NCBI GenBank assembly: GCA_002401655.1
Contig: NVTT01000112.1
Span: 1 to 5,837, forward strand
From: Gammaproteobacteria bacterium
GTDB taxonomy: Bacteria > Pseudomonadota > Gammaproteobacteria > Enterobacterales > Kangiellaceae
Length of the DNA stretch: 5,837 nt
Direction of reading: 5' to 3'
How positions within the stretch are numbered: position 1 is the first letter of the stretch; each line of letters starts with the position of its first letter. The notes below the pieces were generated by a model that was given only the letters and a program-made list of their open reading frames with translations, had not been told where the DNA came from and ran no database searches. This document shows, in pieces, positions 1 through 5,070 of this stretch. The translations under genes were made by a program, and so were the position numbers.

Positions 1-300
1 TGGCAAATTGGCCAGATTGAAAAAGTATTTGAAGCGGTGATCAATCGGGTGAATTCTGAGATTGTTGCGGCGTCGGGTGGCATTGATCTTTATGCCTCCA
101 TTGTGAATTTAGAAACGGTGGAAGCGCTGCGCATTGGAGCGTTTGTGAAGGTATTGATACCTGACCAGACTTACCAACAAATCATCAAAATCCCTGAATA
201 TATGATTTATGACAATGAAGAGAGATATGTAAGTGGTAGTTTGTGCTTCTTTAGACTTAAAACGCTAGTCTGGAACGCAACACTTGAAGTAGCAGTTTAA
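1..300 (+). CDS. RND efflux periplasmic adaptor (membrane fusion protein), C-terminal part, probably truncated at its 3' end
   Basis: The reading frame is open from base 1, so the gene begins before the window; a GTG at 37 is internal. The stretch around GGIDLYASI, LRIGAFVKVLIPDQTY and IKIPEYMIYD follows the beta-barrel and membrane-proximal pattern of HlyD/AcrA-type adaptors, which link an inner-membrane RND pump to an outer-membrane channel in the periplasm. Family members usually continue about 60-70 residues past the 'LYD..VY' segment. Here resemblance stops after about residue 76 (YDNEERYV), and the last 24 residues are unrelated before a TAA. From about base 227 the DNA instead matches the spacer after the first exported-protein gene (813 onward), so the tail looks acquired by rearrangement. 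No RND pump gene follows. It may be a pseudogene; an intact short variant cannot be excluded. The family call rests on recalled motifs. Confidence 0.62.
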   Translation, partial: WQIGQIEKVFEAVINRVNSEIVAASGGIDLYASIVNLETVEALRIGAFVKVLIPDQTYQQIIKIPEYMIYDNEERYVSGSLCFFRLKTLVWNATLEVAV

Positions 301-319
301 AAGAAACAAGGACTAGAGA

Positions 320-350
320 TTGGTTTCATACAGCTAGCTGAGTATTAAGC
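320..350 (+). promoter_or_regulatory. Leader element of unit 1, possible promoter
   Basis: AGCTAGCTGAGTATTAAGC (332-350) recurs exactly at 942-960 in a spacer that has otherwise drifted. TTGGTT (320-325) and TATTAA (343-348) are 17 bp apart, which would suit a weak sigma-70 promoter giving a leader of about 30 nt. The AGCTAGCT part is a perfect palindrome and could be a protein-binding site. The conservation is seen directly; the promoter reading is inference. Confidence 0.4.
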
Positions 351-387
351 GTTGTAACTTGAGAGAGTTCTACAGGAGTGAGTATCA

Positions 388-801
388 ATGAAAAATAATT
401 TAATTATAAAGTCTGTTCTTACCGCGGGTTTACTAAGTTTTGTCCTTATTTCACCCCAACAAGTCAAAGCTGATAGTTTACAACGGTTAGCTGAGAATTT
501 ATGTGAATATGCTAAAACTGATAATAGAGCGAGTATGCGTAAGAAGTTAAAAGGTGCCAGAATTAAATTAAAAGCCATTTATCCGGGACTTATTTGTGGT
601 AGAAGTGGTTCATTAATGCGTGTTGCCGTTTCTAATGGTGCGATGAACGCTGCTAAATTCATCGCGTCAAAAGCCGGTAAAAAAGGTTTAGGCAATGTTG
701 AAAAAGACGGAAAAACAGCGCTTCAGTATACAGAGGGTTTGGTTGTTGCGGGCGATACGAGCAAACAAGCTTTTGTTGATATCATTCAAGCTAAGATGTA
801 A
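388..801 (+). CDS. Small exported protein with ankyrin-like tail, tandem copy 1
   Basis: The product is 137 aa. A signal peptide is clear: basic MKNNLIIK, a hydrophobic core, then VKA with likely cleavage after A28, so the mature 109-residue protein should be periplasmic or secreted. The mature part begins with a helical segment containing C39, then a strongly basic stretch (MRKKLKGARIKLK, 50-62), C70, and two ankyrin-like segments, GSLMRVAVSNGAMNAAKFI (74-92) and DGKTALQY (107-114). C39 and C70 could form a disulfide. The start is supported by AGGAG at 374-378, 9 nt upstream. The layout recalls small exported proteins such as DUF3718 found in marine gammaproteobacteria, but that is a weak memory-based match and no function is known. 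The next gene is an 86% identical paralog (19 differences). It may be expressed alone or with its neighbour; no terminator was seen between them. Confidence 0.85.
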   Translation: MKNNLIIKSVLTAGLLSFVLISPQQVKADSLQRLAENLCEYAKTDNRASMRKKLKGARIKLKAIYPGLICGRSGSLMRVAVSNGAMNAAKFIASKAGKKGLGNVEKDGKTALQYTEGLVVAGDTSKQAFVDIIQAKM

Positions 802-929
802 GCAAGTTATTTATGTGAGTGGTTGTTTTTGCTTTATAGACCTAAAGCGCTAGTCCGAGCACCATATTTTTAAGTAGCGACAAAATAGAAAGGTCAATAG
901 GTTTCTAATTAATAGTTCTAATTGATTAC

Positions 930-960
930 GGTTTCGATATTAGCTAGCTGAGTATTAAGC
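930..960 (+). promoter_or_regulatory. Leader element of unit 2, copy of the 332-350 element
   Basis: The 19 bases at 942-960 are identical to those before the first gene, and GGTTTC just upstream (930-935) matches 322-327. The spacing to the start codon is 43 nt here against 37 nt in unit 1. The -35-like hexamer of unit 1 is less convincing here, so the conserved core may be an operator or RNA element and not a promoter as such. Confidence 0.38.
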
Positions 961-1003
961 CGTACCGTGACTATTAGACAATAAATAATTTGGGAGAGTT
1001 TCA

Positions 1004-1417
1004 ATGAAAAATAATTTAATTATAAAGTCTGTTCTTACCGCGGGTTTACTCAGTTTTATACTTATCACACCTCATCAAGTGAAAGCCGATAGCTTGCAAC
1101 GTTTAGCGGATAATCTTTGTGAATATGCAAAAACAGATAATCGGGCCAGTATGCGTAAAAAGCTAAAAGGCGCCAGAATGAAATTAAAAGCTATTTATCC
1201 TGCACTGGTTTGTGGCTCAGAAGGATCATTGTTGAGAGTTGCGGTTGTCAATAACGCCTCAAATGCGGCAAAATTTATTGTTTCTAAAGCAGGTAAAAAG
1301 AGTTTAAAAGGTGTAGAAAAAGATGGCAAAACTGCTCTGCAATATACCGAAGGCTTAGTTGCTGCAGGTGATGCAAGCAAACAAGCCTTTGTTGATATTA
1401 TTCAAGCTAAGATGTAA
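1004..1417 (+). CDS. Small exported protein with ankyrin-like tail, tandem copy 2
   Basis: This 137-aa paralog of the preceding gene has the same length and no gaps, and 118 of 137 residues are identical. The signal peptide (cleavage after VKA, residue 28), C39, C70, the basic helix at 50-62 and the ankyrin-like DGKTALQYTEGL (107-118) are all kept. Twelve of the 19 substitutions fall between residues 67 and 103, so this is the variable face. About 49 codons differ synonymously, which shows purifying selection, yet codons 1-15 show no synonymous change. GGGAGAG (992-998) serves as ribosome binding site; a 15-nt segment present before copy 1 is missing here. A hairpin and a Rho-independent terminator follow, so this is the last gene of the block. 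Function is unknown; a periplasmic binding or structural role is only a guess. Confidence 0.85.
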   Translation: MKNNLIIKSVLTAGLLSFILITPHQVKADSLQRLADNLCEYAKTDNRASMRKKLKGARMKLKAIYPALVCGSEGSLLRVAVVNNASNAAKFIVSKAGKKSLKGVEKDGKTALQYTEGLVAAGDASKQAFVDIIQAKM

Positions 1418-1423
1418 AAACTT

Positions 1424-1452
1424 CTATGTAATACCATTGTGTAATTACATAG
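1424..1452 (+). other. Inverted repeat after exported-protein copy 2
   Basis: CTATGTAAT (1424-1432) and ATTACATAG (1444-1452) form a perfect 9-bp stem with an 11-nt loop, starting 7 nt after the stop codon. It has no T-run and is AT-rich, so it is not a terminator by itself. It could protect the 3' end of the message or be a small binding site. Confidence 0.5.
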
Positions 1453-1462
1453 TGATAAGACT

Positions 1463-1492
1463 AAAGGGAGCGATTAGCTCCTTTTTGTTTTT
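1463..1492 (+). terminator. Rho-independent terminator
   Basis: AAAGGGAGC (1463-1471) pairs with GCTCCTTTT (1477-1485) in a 9-bp stem with one G-U pair, around the loop GATTA. TTTTTGTTTTT follows. It ends transcription of the tandem exported-protein block. The opposite strand has a weaker U-tract, so it may also help end the convergent marR-type gene. Confidence 0.8.
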
Positions 1493-1512
1493 CTACATTC
1501 TACTATCATCAG

Positions 1513-2034
1513 TTATTCCCACTCGTCTTCAAGTTCATTTTCTAGGTGATGCATATGCCGGTCAAGCTTGTTTAAAAGATGGTGCAGTTGTTCTTTTTCT
1601 TCCGCTGAAAAACATGACTCTATTTGCTCACCTGTCTCTATTCTTTTAGGAGTAATACGGTCGTGAAAATCAGCTCCCGACTGCGTGAGGTAAATCAGTA
1701 TTTTACGCCGGTCTCTTTTAGAGTTTTTTGTAGCAACAAACTGTAGCTGTTTTAGCACTTTTACCGCTCTAGTAACGGTGGCGGCGTCAGTTCTTAAAGC
1801 TTCCGCTACATGACGATTGGTTAGTCCTCCATAACTACCCAAAACAGATATAACTCGCCACTCTCGCTCGCCAATTTCAATACCGGTTTCTAAAAGTAAA
1901 TCAGATAGCTTGTTGCCTGCTTGAGACATTTGGGCAGCCAGTTTATACATTCTGTAGGGTAAAAAGGTCTGTAAATCTAAAGTGAAATTAACTTTCCCTA
2001 TTTCATTACTCAGCTGGTTGTCAGTATTCGTCAT
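1513..2034 (-). CDS. MarR-family transcriptional regulator
   Basis: The product is 173 aa, the usual size or slightly long for MarR proteins, which bind DNA as dimers and respond to small ligands or oxidation. Residues 23-50 (FLPYRMYKLAAQMSQ...) form the N-terminal dimerisation helix, and a winged helix-turn-helix spans about 56-118. The recognition helix is near TDAATVTRAVKVL (82-94), and the wing carries SKRDRRKILIYLT with the typical D-R pair. The C-terminal helices (125-165) are rich in His and Glu and complete the dimer interface. ATG at 2034 is preferred over GTG at 2040: GAGGTG at 2043-2048 is 8 nt from the ATG but only 2 nt from the GTG. The gene lies 65 nt downstream of the GNAT gene on the same strand and may be co-transcribed with it. 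Likely targets are itself and the GNAT/oxidoreductase divergon; that is inference. Confidence 0.9.
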   Translation of the reverse strand: MTNTDNQLSNEIGKVNFTLDLQTFLPYRMYKLAAQMSQAGNKLSDLLLETGIEIGEREWRVISVLGSYGGLTNRHVAEALRTDAATVTRAVKVLKQLQFVATKNSKRDRRKILIYLTQSGADFHDRITPKRIETGEQIESCFSAEEKEQLHHLLNKLDRHMHHLENELEDEWE

Positions 2035-2042
2035 CGTCACCG

Positions 2043-2048
2043 CACCTC
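2043..2048 (-). promoter_or_regulatory. Ribosome binding site that decides the MarR start
   Basis: GAGGTG on the minus strand lies 8 nt before the ATG at 2034 and only 2 nt before the in-frame GTG at 2040, so translation most likely begins at the ATG. Confidence 0.65.
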
Positions 2049-2058
2049 TTGCTTACAA
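2049..2058. promoter_or_regulatory. Possible MarR-type operator, TTGCTTACAA
   Basis: TTGCTTACAA is an imperfect palindrome of the TTG-N4-CAA kind often bound by MarR-family proteins. It abuts the ribosome binding site of the marR-type gene, where a repressor could act on its own gene. It is short and AT-rich, so it may be chance. Confidence 0.28.
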
Positions 2059-2099
2059 TTATTTATCCTAAAACTCATGATTTTTCTAGAGGGATTCGG

Positions 2100-2693
2100 C
2101 TATTTAAATTTCAATATCATTTCTAAAGCGTCACAATGACAATCATAACCGCACAAAATGCAGTTATAACCATTTTGCCCATCTTCAAACCACCGATTAG
2201 GGTGTTTTTTAACAAATTCGCCACCGCAACCAATAAAATAATGATAGGCAATATTACCGGGACTTTGCATCCAGGTATGGCAAACTCCGGCTTTAGCCCC
2301 CATCTTTTTCGCTACATCGATAGATGCTTCTAATAACTTTCGTCCCACTTTTTGACCGCGATAGTTTTCATCAACGGTATTGCATTTAAAGTAACAAACT
2401 TCGTTTATAGCTATACCCCATAAATCGGGTGTACACCATTTATCGATGTCCCACTTTTCAGGTGCAAAAGTCAGTCTAAAACCAACTAGCTTTTTATTAT
2501 CATAAATAACGAAGCTACAGTTTAAGTTTCCTTTGATACTTTTGTTGAGAACACTTTGAATGGCATCAAGATCTAAATAACCATCGCCATGAACAGTATT
2601 TCCTAGCTGTATAACATCTTCAAAATGGGATGAGTCTAGCGTTTCAATTTGTAGATTGTTAACCTTCAATTTGTTTTGTGTTGTTTGCTTCAT
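2100..2693 (-). CDS. GNAT-family N-acetyltransferase with C-terminal cysteine cluster
   Basis: The product is 197 aa. The acetyl-CoA-binding motif A is visible at 107-120: VDENYRGQKVGRKLL, with the R-G-Q-K-V-G-R pyrophosphate loop at 112-118 and the helix ASIDVAKKMGAKAG after it. The region GNIAYHYFIGCGGEF (146-160) fits motif B, where the acceptor end of the fold closes. Such enzymes move an acetyl group from acetyl-CoA to an amine; the acceptor is not readable here. The protein has ten cysteines, four of them in CILCGYDCHC (178-187), a spacing that could bind a metal or respond to oxidation. AAGG at 2700-2703, 6 nt before the ATG, supports the start. The gene is divergent from the FAD oxidoreductase and upstream of the marR-type gene, consistent with a small amine or amino-acid module. 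Cytoplasmic; no signal peptide. Confidence 0.85.
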   Translation of the reverse strand: MKQTTQNKLKVNNLQIETLDSSHFEDVIQLGNTVHGDGYLDLDAIQSVLNKSIKGNLNCSFVIYDNKKLVGFRLTFAPEKWDIDKWCTPDLWGIAINEVCYFKCNTVDENYRGQKVGRKLLEASIDVAKKMGAKAGVCHTWMQSPGNIAYHYFIGCGGEFVKKHPNRWFEDGQNGYNCILCGYDCHCDALEMILKFK

Positions 2694-2733
2694 TATTAAC
2701 CTTGTTCTGATAACATCTGTTTTTCAGCTATTT

Positions 2734-2765
2734 TTGAAATTCTAGCCATTTATTCGATATTCGAT
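2734..2765 (+). promoter_or_regulatory. Candidate promoter and operator of the FAD oxidoreductase gene
   Basis: TTGAAA (2734-2739) and GATATT (2756-2761) are 16 bp apart, a plausible sigma-70 pair placing the transcript start about 20 nt before the ATG at 2788. ATTCGAT occurs twice in direct tandem (2752-2758 and 2759-2765) across the -10 box, and the doublet is nearly palindromic (TCGATATTCGA). This is where a repressor such as the neighbouring MarR protein could act. The repeats are seen directly; the promoter and operator roles are inferred. Confidence 0.42.
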
Positions 2766-2775
2766 TTATCCAAAT

Positions 2776-2780
2776 GGAGA
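2776..2780 (+). promoter_or_regulatory. Ribosome binding site that decides the oxidoreductase start
   Basis: GGAGA ends 7 nt before ATG at 2788 but only 1 nt before the in-frame GTG at 2782, so the ATG is the likely start. Confidence 0.7.
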
Positions 2781-2787
2781 AGTGATT

Positions 2788-4182
2788 ATGTACGACCCTT
2801 TAAAGAGTTACTCTCCAGGAGTGGGTGAACGTTATCCTAATAGTTATTGGTTCAATCATTCTGGCCCCGCTCCTAAACAATCTAACAAACTACAAAAAGA
2901 TATTGAGGTTGATGTAGCAATTATTGGTGCTGGCTATACAGGGCTTTCTTGTGCCTACCATTTAGCAACGGAGCATAAGATTAAAGCACATATCCTAGAG
3001 GCTAATCAAACGGCATGGGGTTGTAGCGGCAGAAATGCAGGGTTTATTCTAAAATCAACGGGACGCAAACCCTATGCACGCATGATTAGACAATGGGGGG
3101 AATCGGTTGCTAAAGATATATACAATGAAACATGTGAAGGTTTAGAAACGGTTAATCAGTTAATTAGTACGGGGATAGACTGCGATCCTCAGGCGAAAGG
3201 ATATCTTCGGGTTGCTCACAAGCCCAGCATGGTAAAAGTGATAAAGGCGCAGGCAAAACTCCTTAAACAGTTATTTTCTTATGACGTGGAATATATTAGC
3301 CAGAATGAATTAAAAACAGACTATTTTGACAGTCGACATGCCTTTGGCGCAATTCGTTTTGCTGATGGCTATGGAGTCAACCCATTAAAGCTAGCTTGGG
3401 GTTATCAGAATCTCGCAATTAGGGCAGGAGCTGAAATTTATACAGCGAGTCCTGTTGAGAAAATAATTTCTATTGACCAAGCTCATTCTGGTGCTGGTTC
3501 CAATACCCGCTCCTATGCGAACTCAGATAAAAACAATTACAGGCTAATCACGCCAGAAGGTATTGTTACCGCAAAAAAAGTAGTGATTGCGACCAACGGC
3601 TACACTCCCTACCAATTCCACCCTTCTATTAATAACCGTATGTTACCCGTTCTATCCCAAATTATAGTTACTCGACCGCTAACTAGTGCCGAGCTGAGTA
3701 ATTGTAATTTTATAACCAGCAATGTGGTGATGGATACTCGGGCATTAAAGTATTATTTTAGAAAATTGCCTGACAACCGACTCCTTTTTGGTGGTCGAGG
3801 GGCAATTAATGGCAAAGATGCCGAAGATCCTTATTATGCCGATCGCTTATTAAAGGTATTAAAAAGTAGTTTCCCGAGCTTATCCGAGGTGAAGGTTGAT
3901 TATTCATGGAGTGGTTGGATTTGTATGGCGCTTGATGATTTACCCCATATTGTTAAAGGAGACGCCCAAGGCAATCTTTTTTACAGTGCCGGTTATTGCG
4001 GAAACGGCGTTTCTTTTTCCGTACAAGCTGGCAAACGTTTAGCGCAACAAATAGCTGGTCAATCTGTACCCAATTTGCCTCTGTATAACCAGTCTTTACC
4101 AAAGTTTCCTTTGCCTTCATTACGCCGAGTGGGTCAATGGGGGTATTTTCAGTATGGAAAAGTTAAAGATCGATGGTTTTAG
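2788..4182 (+). CDS. FAD-dependent oxidoreductase of the DAO family (PuuB/OrdL-like)
   Basis: The product is 464 aa, normal for this family, and cytoplasmic. An N-terminal Rossmann fold holds the FAD: VAIIGAGYTGLS at 43-54 with GAGYTG at 47-52, and E71 at the end of the second strand for the ribose. WGCSGRNAGF (77-86) matches the conserved SGRN.G flavin segment. Near the C-terminus, WSGWICMALDDLPHI (374-388) and GYCGNGVSFSVQAGKRLA (402-419) are the typical second FAD-contacting block. Family members oxidise secondary or primary amines or amino acids (gamma-glutamylputrescine, sarcosine, D-amino acids), releasing aldehyde or imine and H2O2. The substrate here cannot be assigned. Residues about 229-250 form a Ser/Asn-rich stretch between two strands, which looks like a loop insertion. 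The gene is divergent from the GNAT/marR pair and ends 11 nt from the convergent thioredoxin-like gene. Confidence 0.9.
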   Translation: MYDPLKSYSPGVGERYPNSYWFNHSGPAPKQSNKLQKDIEVDVAIIGAGYTGLSCAYHLATEHKIKAHILEANQTAWGCSGRNAGFILKSTGRKPYARMIRQWGESVAKDIYNETCEGLETVNQLISTGIDCDPQAKGYLRVAHKPSMVKVIKAQAKLLKQLFSYDVEYISQNELKTDYFDSRHAFGAIRFADGYGVNPLKLAWGYQNLAIRAGAEIYTASPVEKIISIDQAHSGAGSNTRSYANSDKNNYRLITPEGIVTAKKVVIATNGYTPYQFHPSINNRMLPVLSQIIVTRPLTSAELSNCNFITSNVVMDTRALKYYFRKLPDNRLLFGGRGAINGKDAEDPYYADRLLKVLKSSFPSLSEVKVDYSWSGWICMALDDLPHIVKGDAQGNLFYSAGYCGNGVSFSVQAGKRLAQQIAGQSVPNLPLYNQSLPKFPLPSLRRVGQWGYFQYGKVKDRWF

Positions 4183-4193
4183 AGCGTTTATAT

Positions 4194-4721
4194 TTAATTA
4201 TGGCCTTCAATAAACGGACGCGCATCGCCTGAAAAGTAGGCTTTTAACACTGGTGAAAGAGCTTCAGCTGTAATTTCTTTCCAATAATTGCCGTCTAAGG
4301 CGTAATTAGTTACTTTTAGATTCTCATTATCAGAGCCTAATTCCCAAAAAATGGGGATGGGCGTTTTTTTTATGCCGATTTCAGAAAAATCCTGTTCCCA
4401 TTCATCTCGATCAAGACGAATAATATAAGTGCCTTGATAAGCACTTTTCATTAACGGATCATTTGTTTTCTTTCGTAAACGTATACAAGGACTACACCAC
4501 TCAGCCGTTATTTGAATAAAGACTTTTTGATTTTTACTTAAGGCCAGCTGGTAATGGTTTTGAATGACCTGTTTTAATGGGACGTCGTCCCACTCGATTT
4601 CAACAATGGTAAAATTTTCATAGTTTTGGTTGCTGTAGTTTGATTTTGGTGTAGGGTGCGAGTCACAACCTAATAAAAAAGTGGATAGAAATAGAATAAA
4701 AATAATTCGAAAACTAAACAA
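4194..4721 (-). CDS. Thioredoxin-fold lipoprotein (WCSPC active site)
   Basis: The product is 175 aa from a TTG start. The N-terminus MFSFRIIFILFLSTFLLGC is a lipoprotein signal with lipobox LLGC and lipidated C19, so the protein should be anchored at the periplasmic face of a membrane. A thioredoxin-like domain follows, with ITAEWCSPC (71-79) carrying redox cysteines C76 and C79, and KKTPIPIFWEL (118-128) holding the cis-proline loop. It probably reduces or forms disulfides in envelope proteins; partners are unknown. The frame extends to another TTG at 4751, but GGGAG (4728-4732) is 6 nt from the TTG at 4721, which also gives a normal-length signal peptide. The gene overlaps the stop region of the upstream membrane-protein gene by 8 nt, so the two are probably co-transcribed and translationally coupled. 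Only M101 of the longer frame is an ATG start, so a non-ATG start is unavoidable. Confidence 0.82.
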   Translation of the reverse strand: MFSFRIIFILFLSTFLLGCDSHPTPKSNYSNQNYENFTIVEIEWDDVPLKQVIQNHYQLALSKNQKVFIQITAEWCSPCIRLRKKTNDPLMKSAYQGTYIIRLDRDEWEQDFSEIGIKKTPIPIFWELGSDNENLKVTNYALDGNYWKEITAEALSPVLKAYFSGDARPFIEGHN

Positions 4722-5070
4722 ACCATACTCCCGTGTTAATTTGGCAATCAATTGAATCTAAAATCATGTGAATGATTAAGCCTACACCAAATACCCGAGT
4801 TTTTTTAGGGATACAAAGGAAAAAATAGAATATTATCGGTAGCAACCTATGAAGAGGGTGAAAGCCAATACTACAGCGATCTATTTGATAGATTGGTGTC
4901 GCTAATAAATGGTCTAGATCGATAATCATCGTTAACATCATTAATCCCCATATTAAAATTAATTTTGGGAATTTGATTTTCGAGATTGCAGTGAAATCGA
5001 CAAAAAAATAGTCAATAAAAGCAAAAGCAATTAACAACGGAATGATAAAGTGGAGAACTAAATGCAACAT
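4714..5070 (-). CDS. Small inner-membrane protein, DUF6122-like
   Basis: The product is 118 aa and very hydrophobic, with likely membrane helices near residues 5-24, 36-50, 76-88 and 93-106. Conserved-looking polar residues sit at or near the membrane: H3 and H7 in MLHLVLHF, D51-D53-H54 in IIDLDHLLATPI, RCSIGFHPLH (65-74, with H71 and H74), and H101/D105 in IIHMILD. This pattern matches DUF6122 as I recall it and resembles other small membrane proteins thought to be metal-dependent hydrolases, since the His/Asp set could bind a metal. No reaction is known. The ATG at 5068-5070 has only a weak AGAG upstream; a TATAAA box lies at 5089-5094. It is the first gene of a two-gene operon with the thioredoxin lipoprotein, which starts inside its 3' end. 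Confidence 0.75.
   Translation of the reverse strand: MLHLVLHFIIPLLIAFAFIDYFFVDFTAISKIKFPKLILIWGLMMLTMIIDLDHLLATPIYQIDRCSIGFHPLHRLLPIIFYFFLCIPKKTRVFGVGLIIHMILDSIDCQINTGVWFV
4728..4732 (-). promoter_or_regulatory. Ribosome binding site that decides the thioredoxin-lipoprotein TTG start
   Basis: GGGAG on the minus strand lies inside the end of the upstream membrane-protein gene, 6 nt before the TTG at 4721. A nearby ATG at 4724-4726 is out of frame and opens only a short reading frame. Confidence 0.65.

Larger units (their letters stand above)
227..812 (+). repeat. Tandem repeat unit 1 (spacer, leader and exported-protein gene)
   Basis: Bases 227-300 align with 813-887: ATGTRAGTGGTWGTTT at the left edge, then YTAAARCGCTAGTCYG, then AAGTAGC. 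Bases 332-350 are identical to 942-960, and the gene at 388-801 matches 1004-1417. The order is the same in both copies, so the duplicated unit is spacer plus leader plus gene, about 586 bp here. Its left edge lies inside the adaptor gene. Confidence 0.75.
813..1424 (+). repeat. Tandem repeat unit 2 (spacer, leader and exported-protein gene)
   Basis: This is the second copy of the unit, about 612 bp, beginning 12 nt after the stop of the first gene. Spacer identity to unit 1 is patchy, with small indels, while the leader element and the coding part are well conserved. The right edge is soft: after the stop at 1417 only a short TATGTAA-like match remains before the hairpin and terminator sequence. 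The divergence shows that this is an old duplication, not a recent one or an assembly artefact. Confidence 0.7.

Noticed and set aside
345..578. Minus-strand open frame opposite exported-protein copy 1
   Set aside because: It mirrors the coding strand of a well-supported gene, and the equivalent frame is not kept opposite copy 2.
227..890. Integron cassettes with attC sites
   Set aside because: The repeated spacers lack the GTTRRRY/RYYYAAC ends and paired core sites, and no integrase is present.
1195..1380. Minus-strand open frame opposite exported-protein copy 2
   Set aside because: It lies wholly inside a well-supported gene, has no recognisable domain, and the matching frame in copy 1 is not maintained.
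1359..1649. Plus-strand open frame running from copy 2 into the marR-type gene
   Set aside because: It crosses a strong terminator and lies opposite the MarR C-terminus; no ribosome binding site or domain.
2136..2333. Plus-strand open frame inside the GNAT gene
   Set aside because: Shadow of the GNAT coding strand without family resemblance.
4185..4216. Inverted repeat CGTTTAT / ATAAACG as terminator between convergent genes
   Set aside because: The loop is 18 nt, there is no T-run, and one arm lies in the thioredoxin-like coding sequence.
4724..4726. ATG start for the thioredoxin lipoprotein
   Set aside because: It is out of frame with the WCSPC domain and leads to an early stop.
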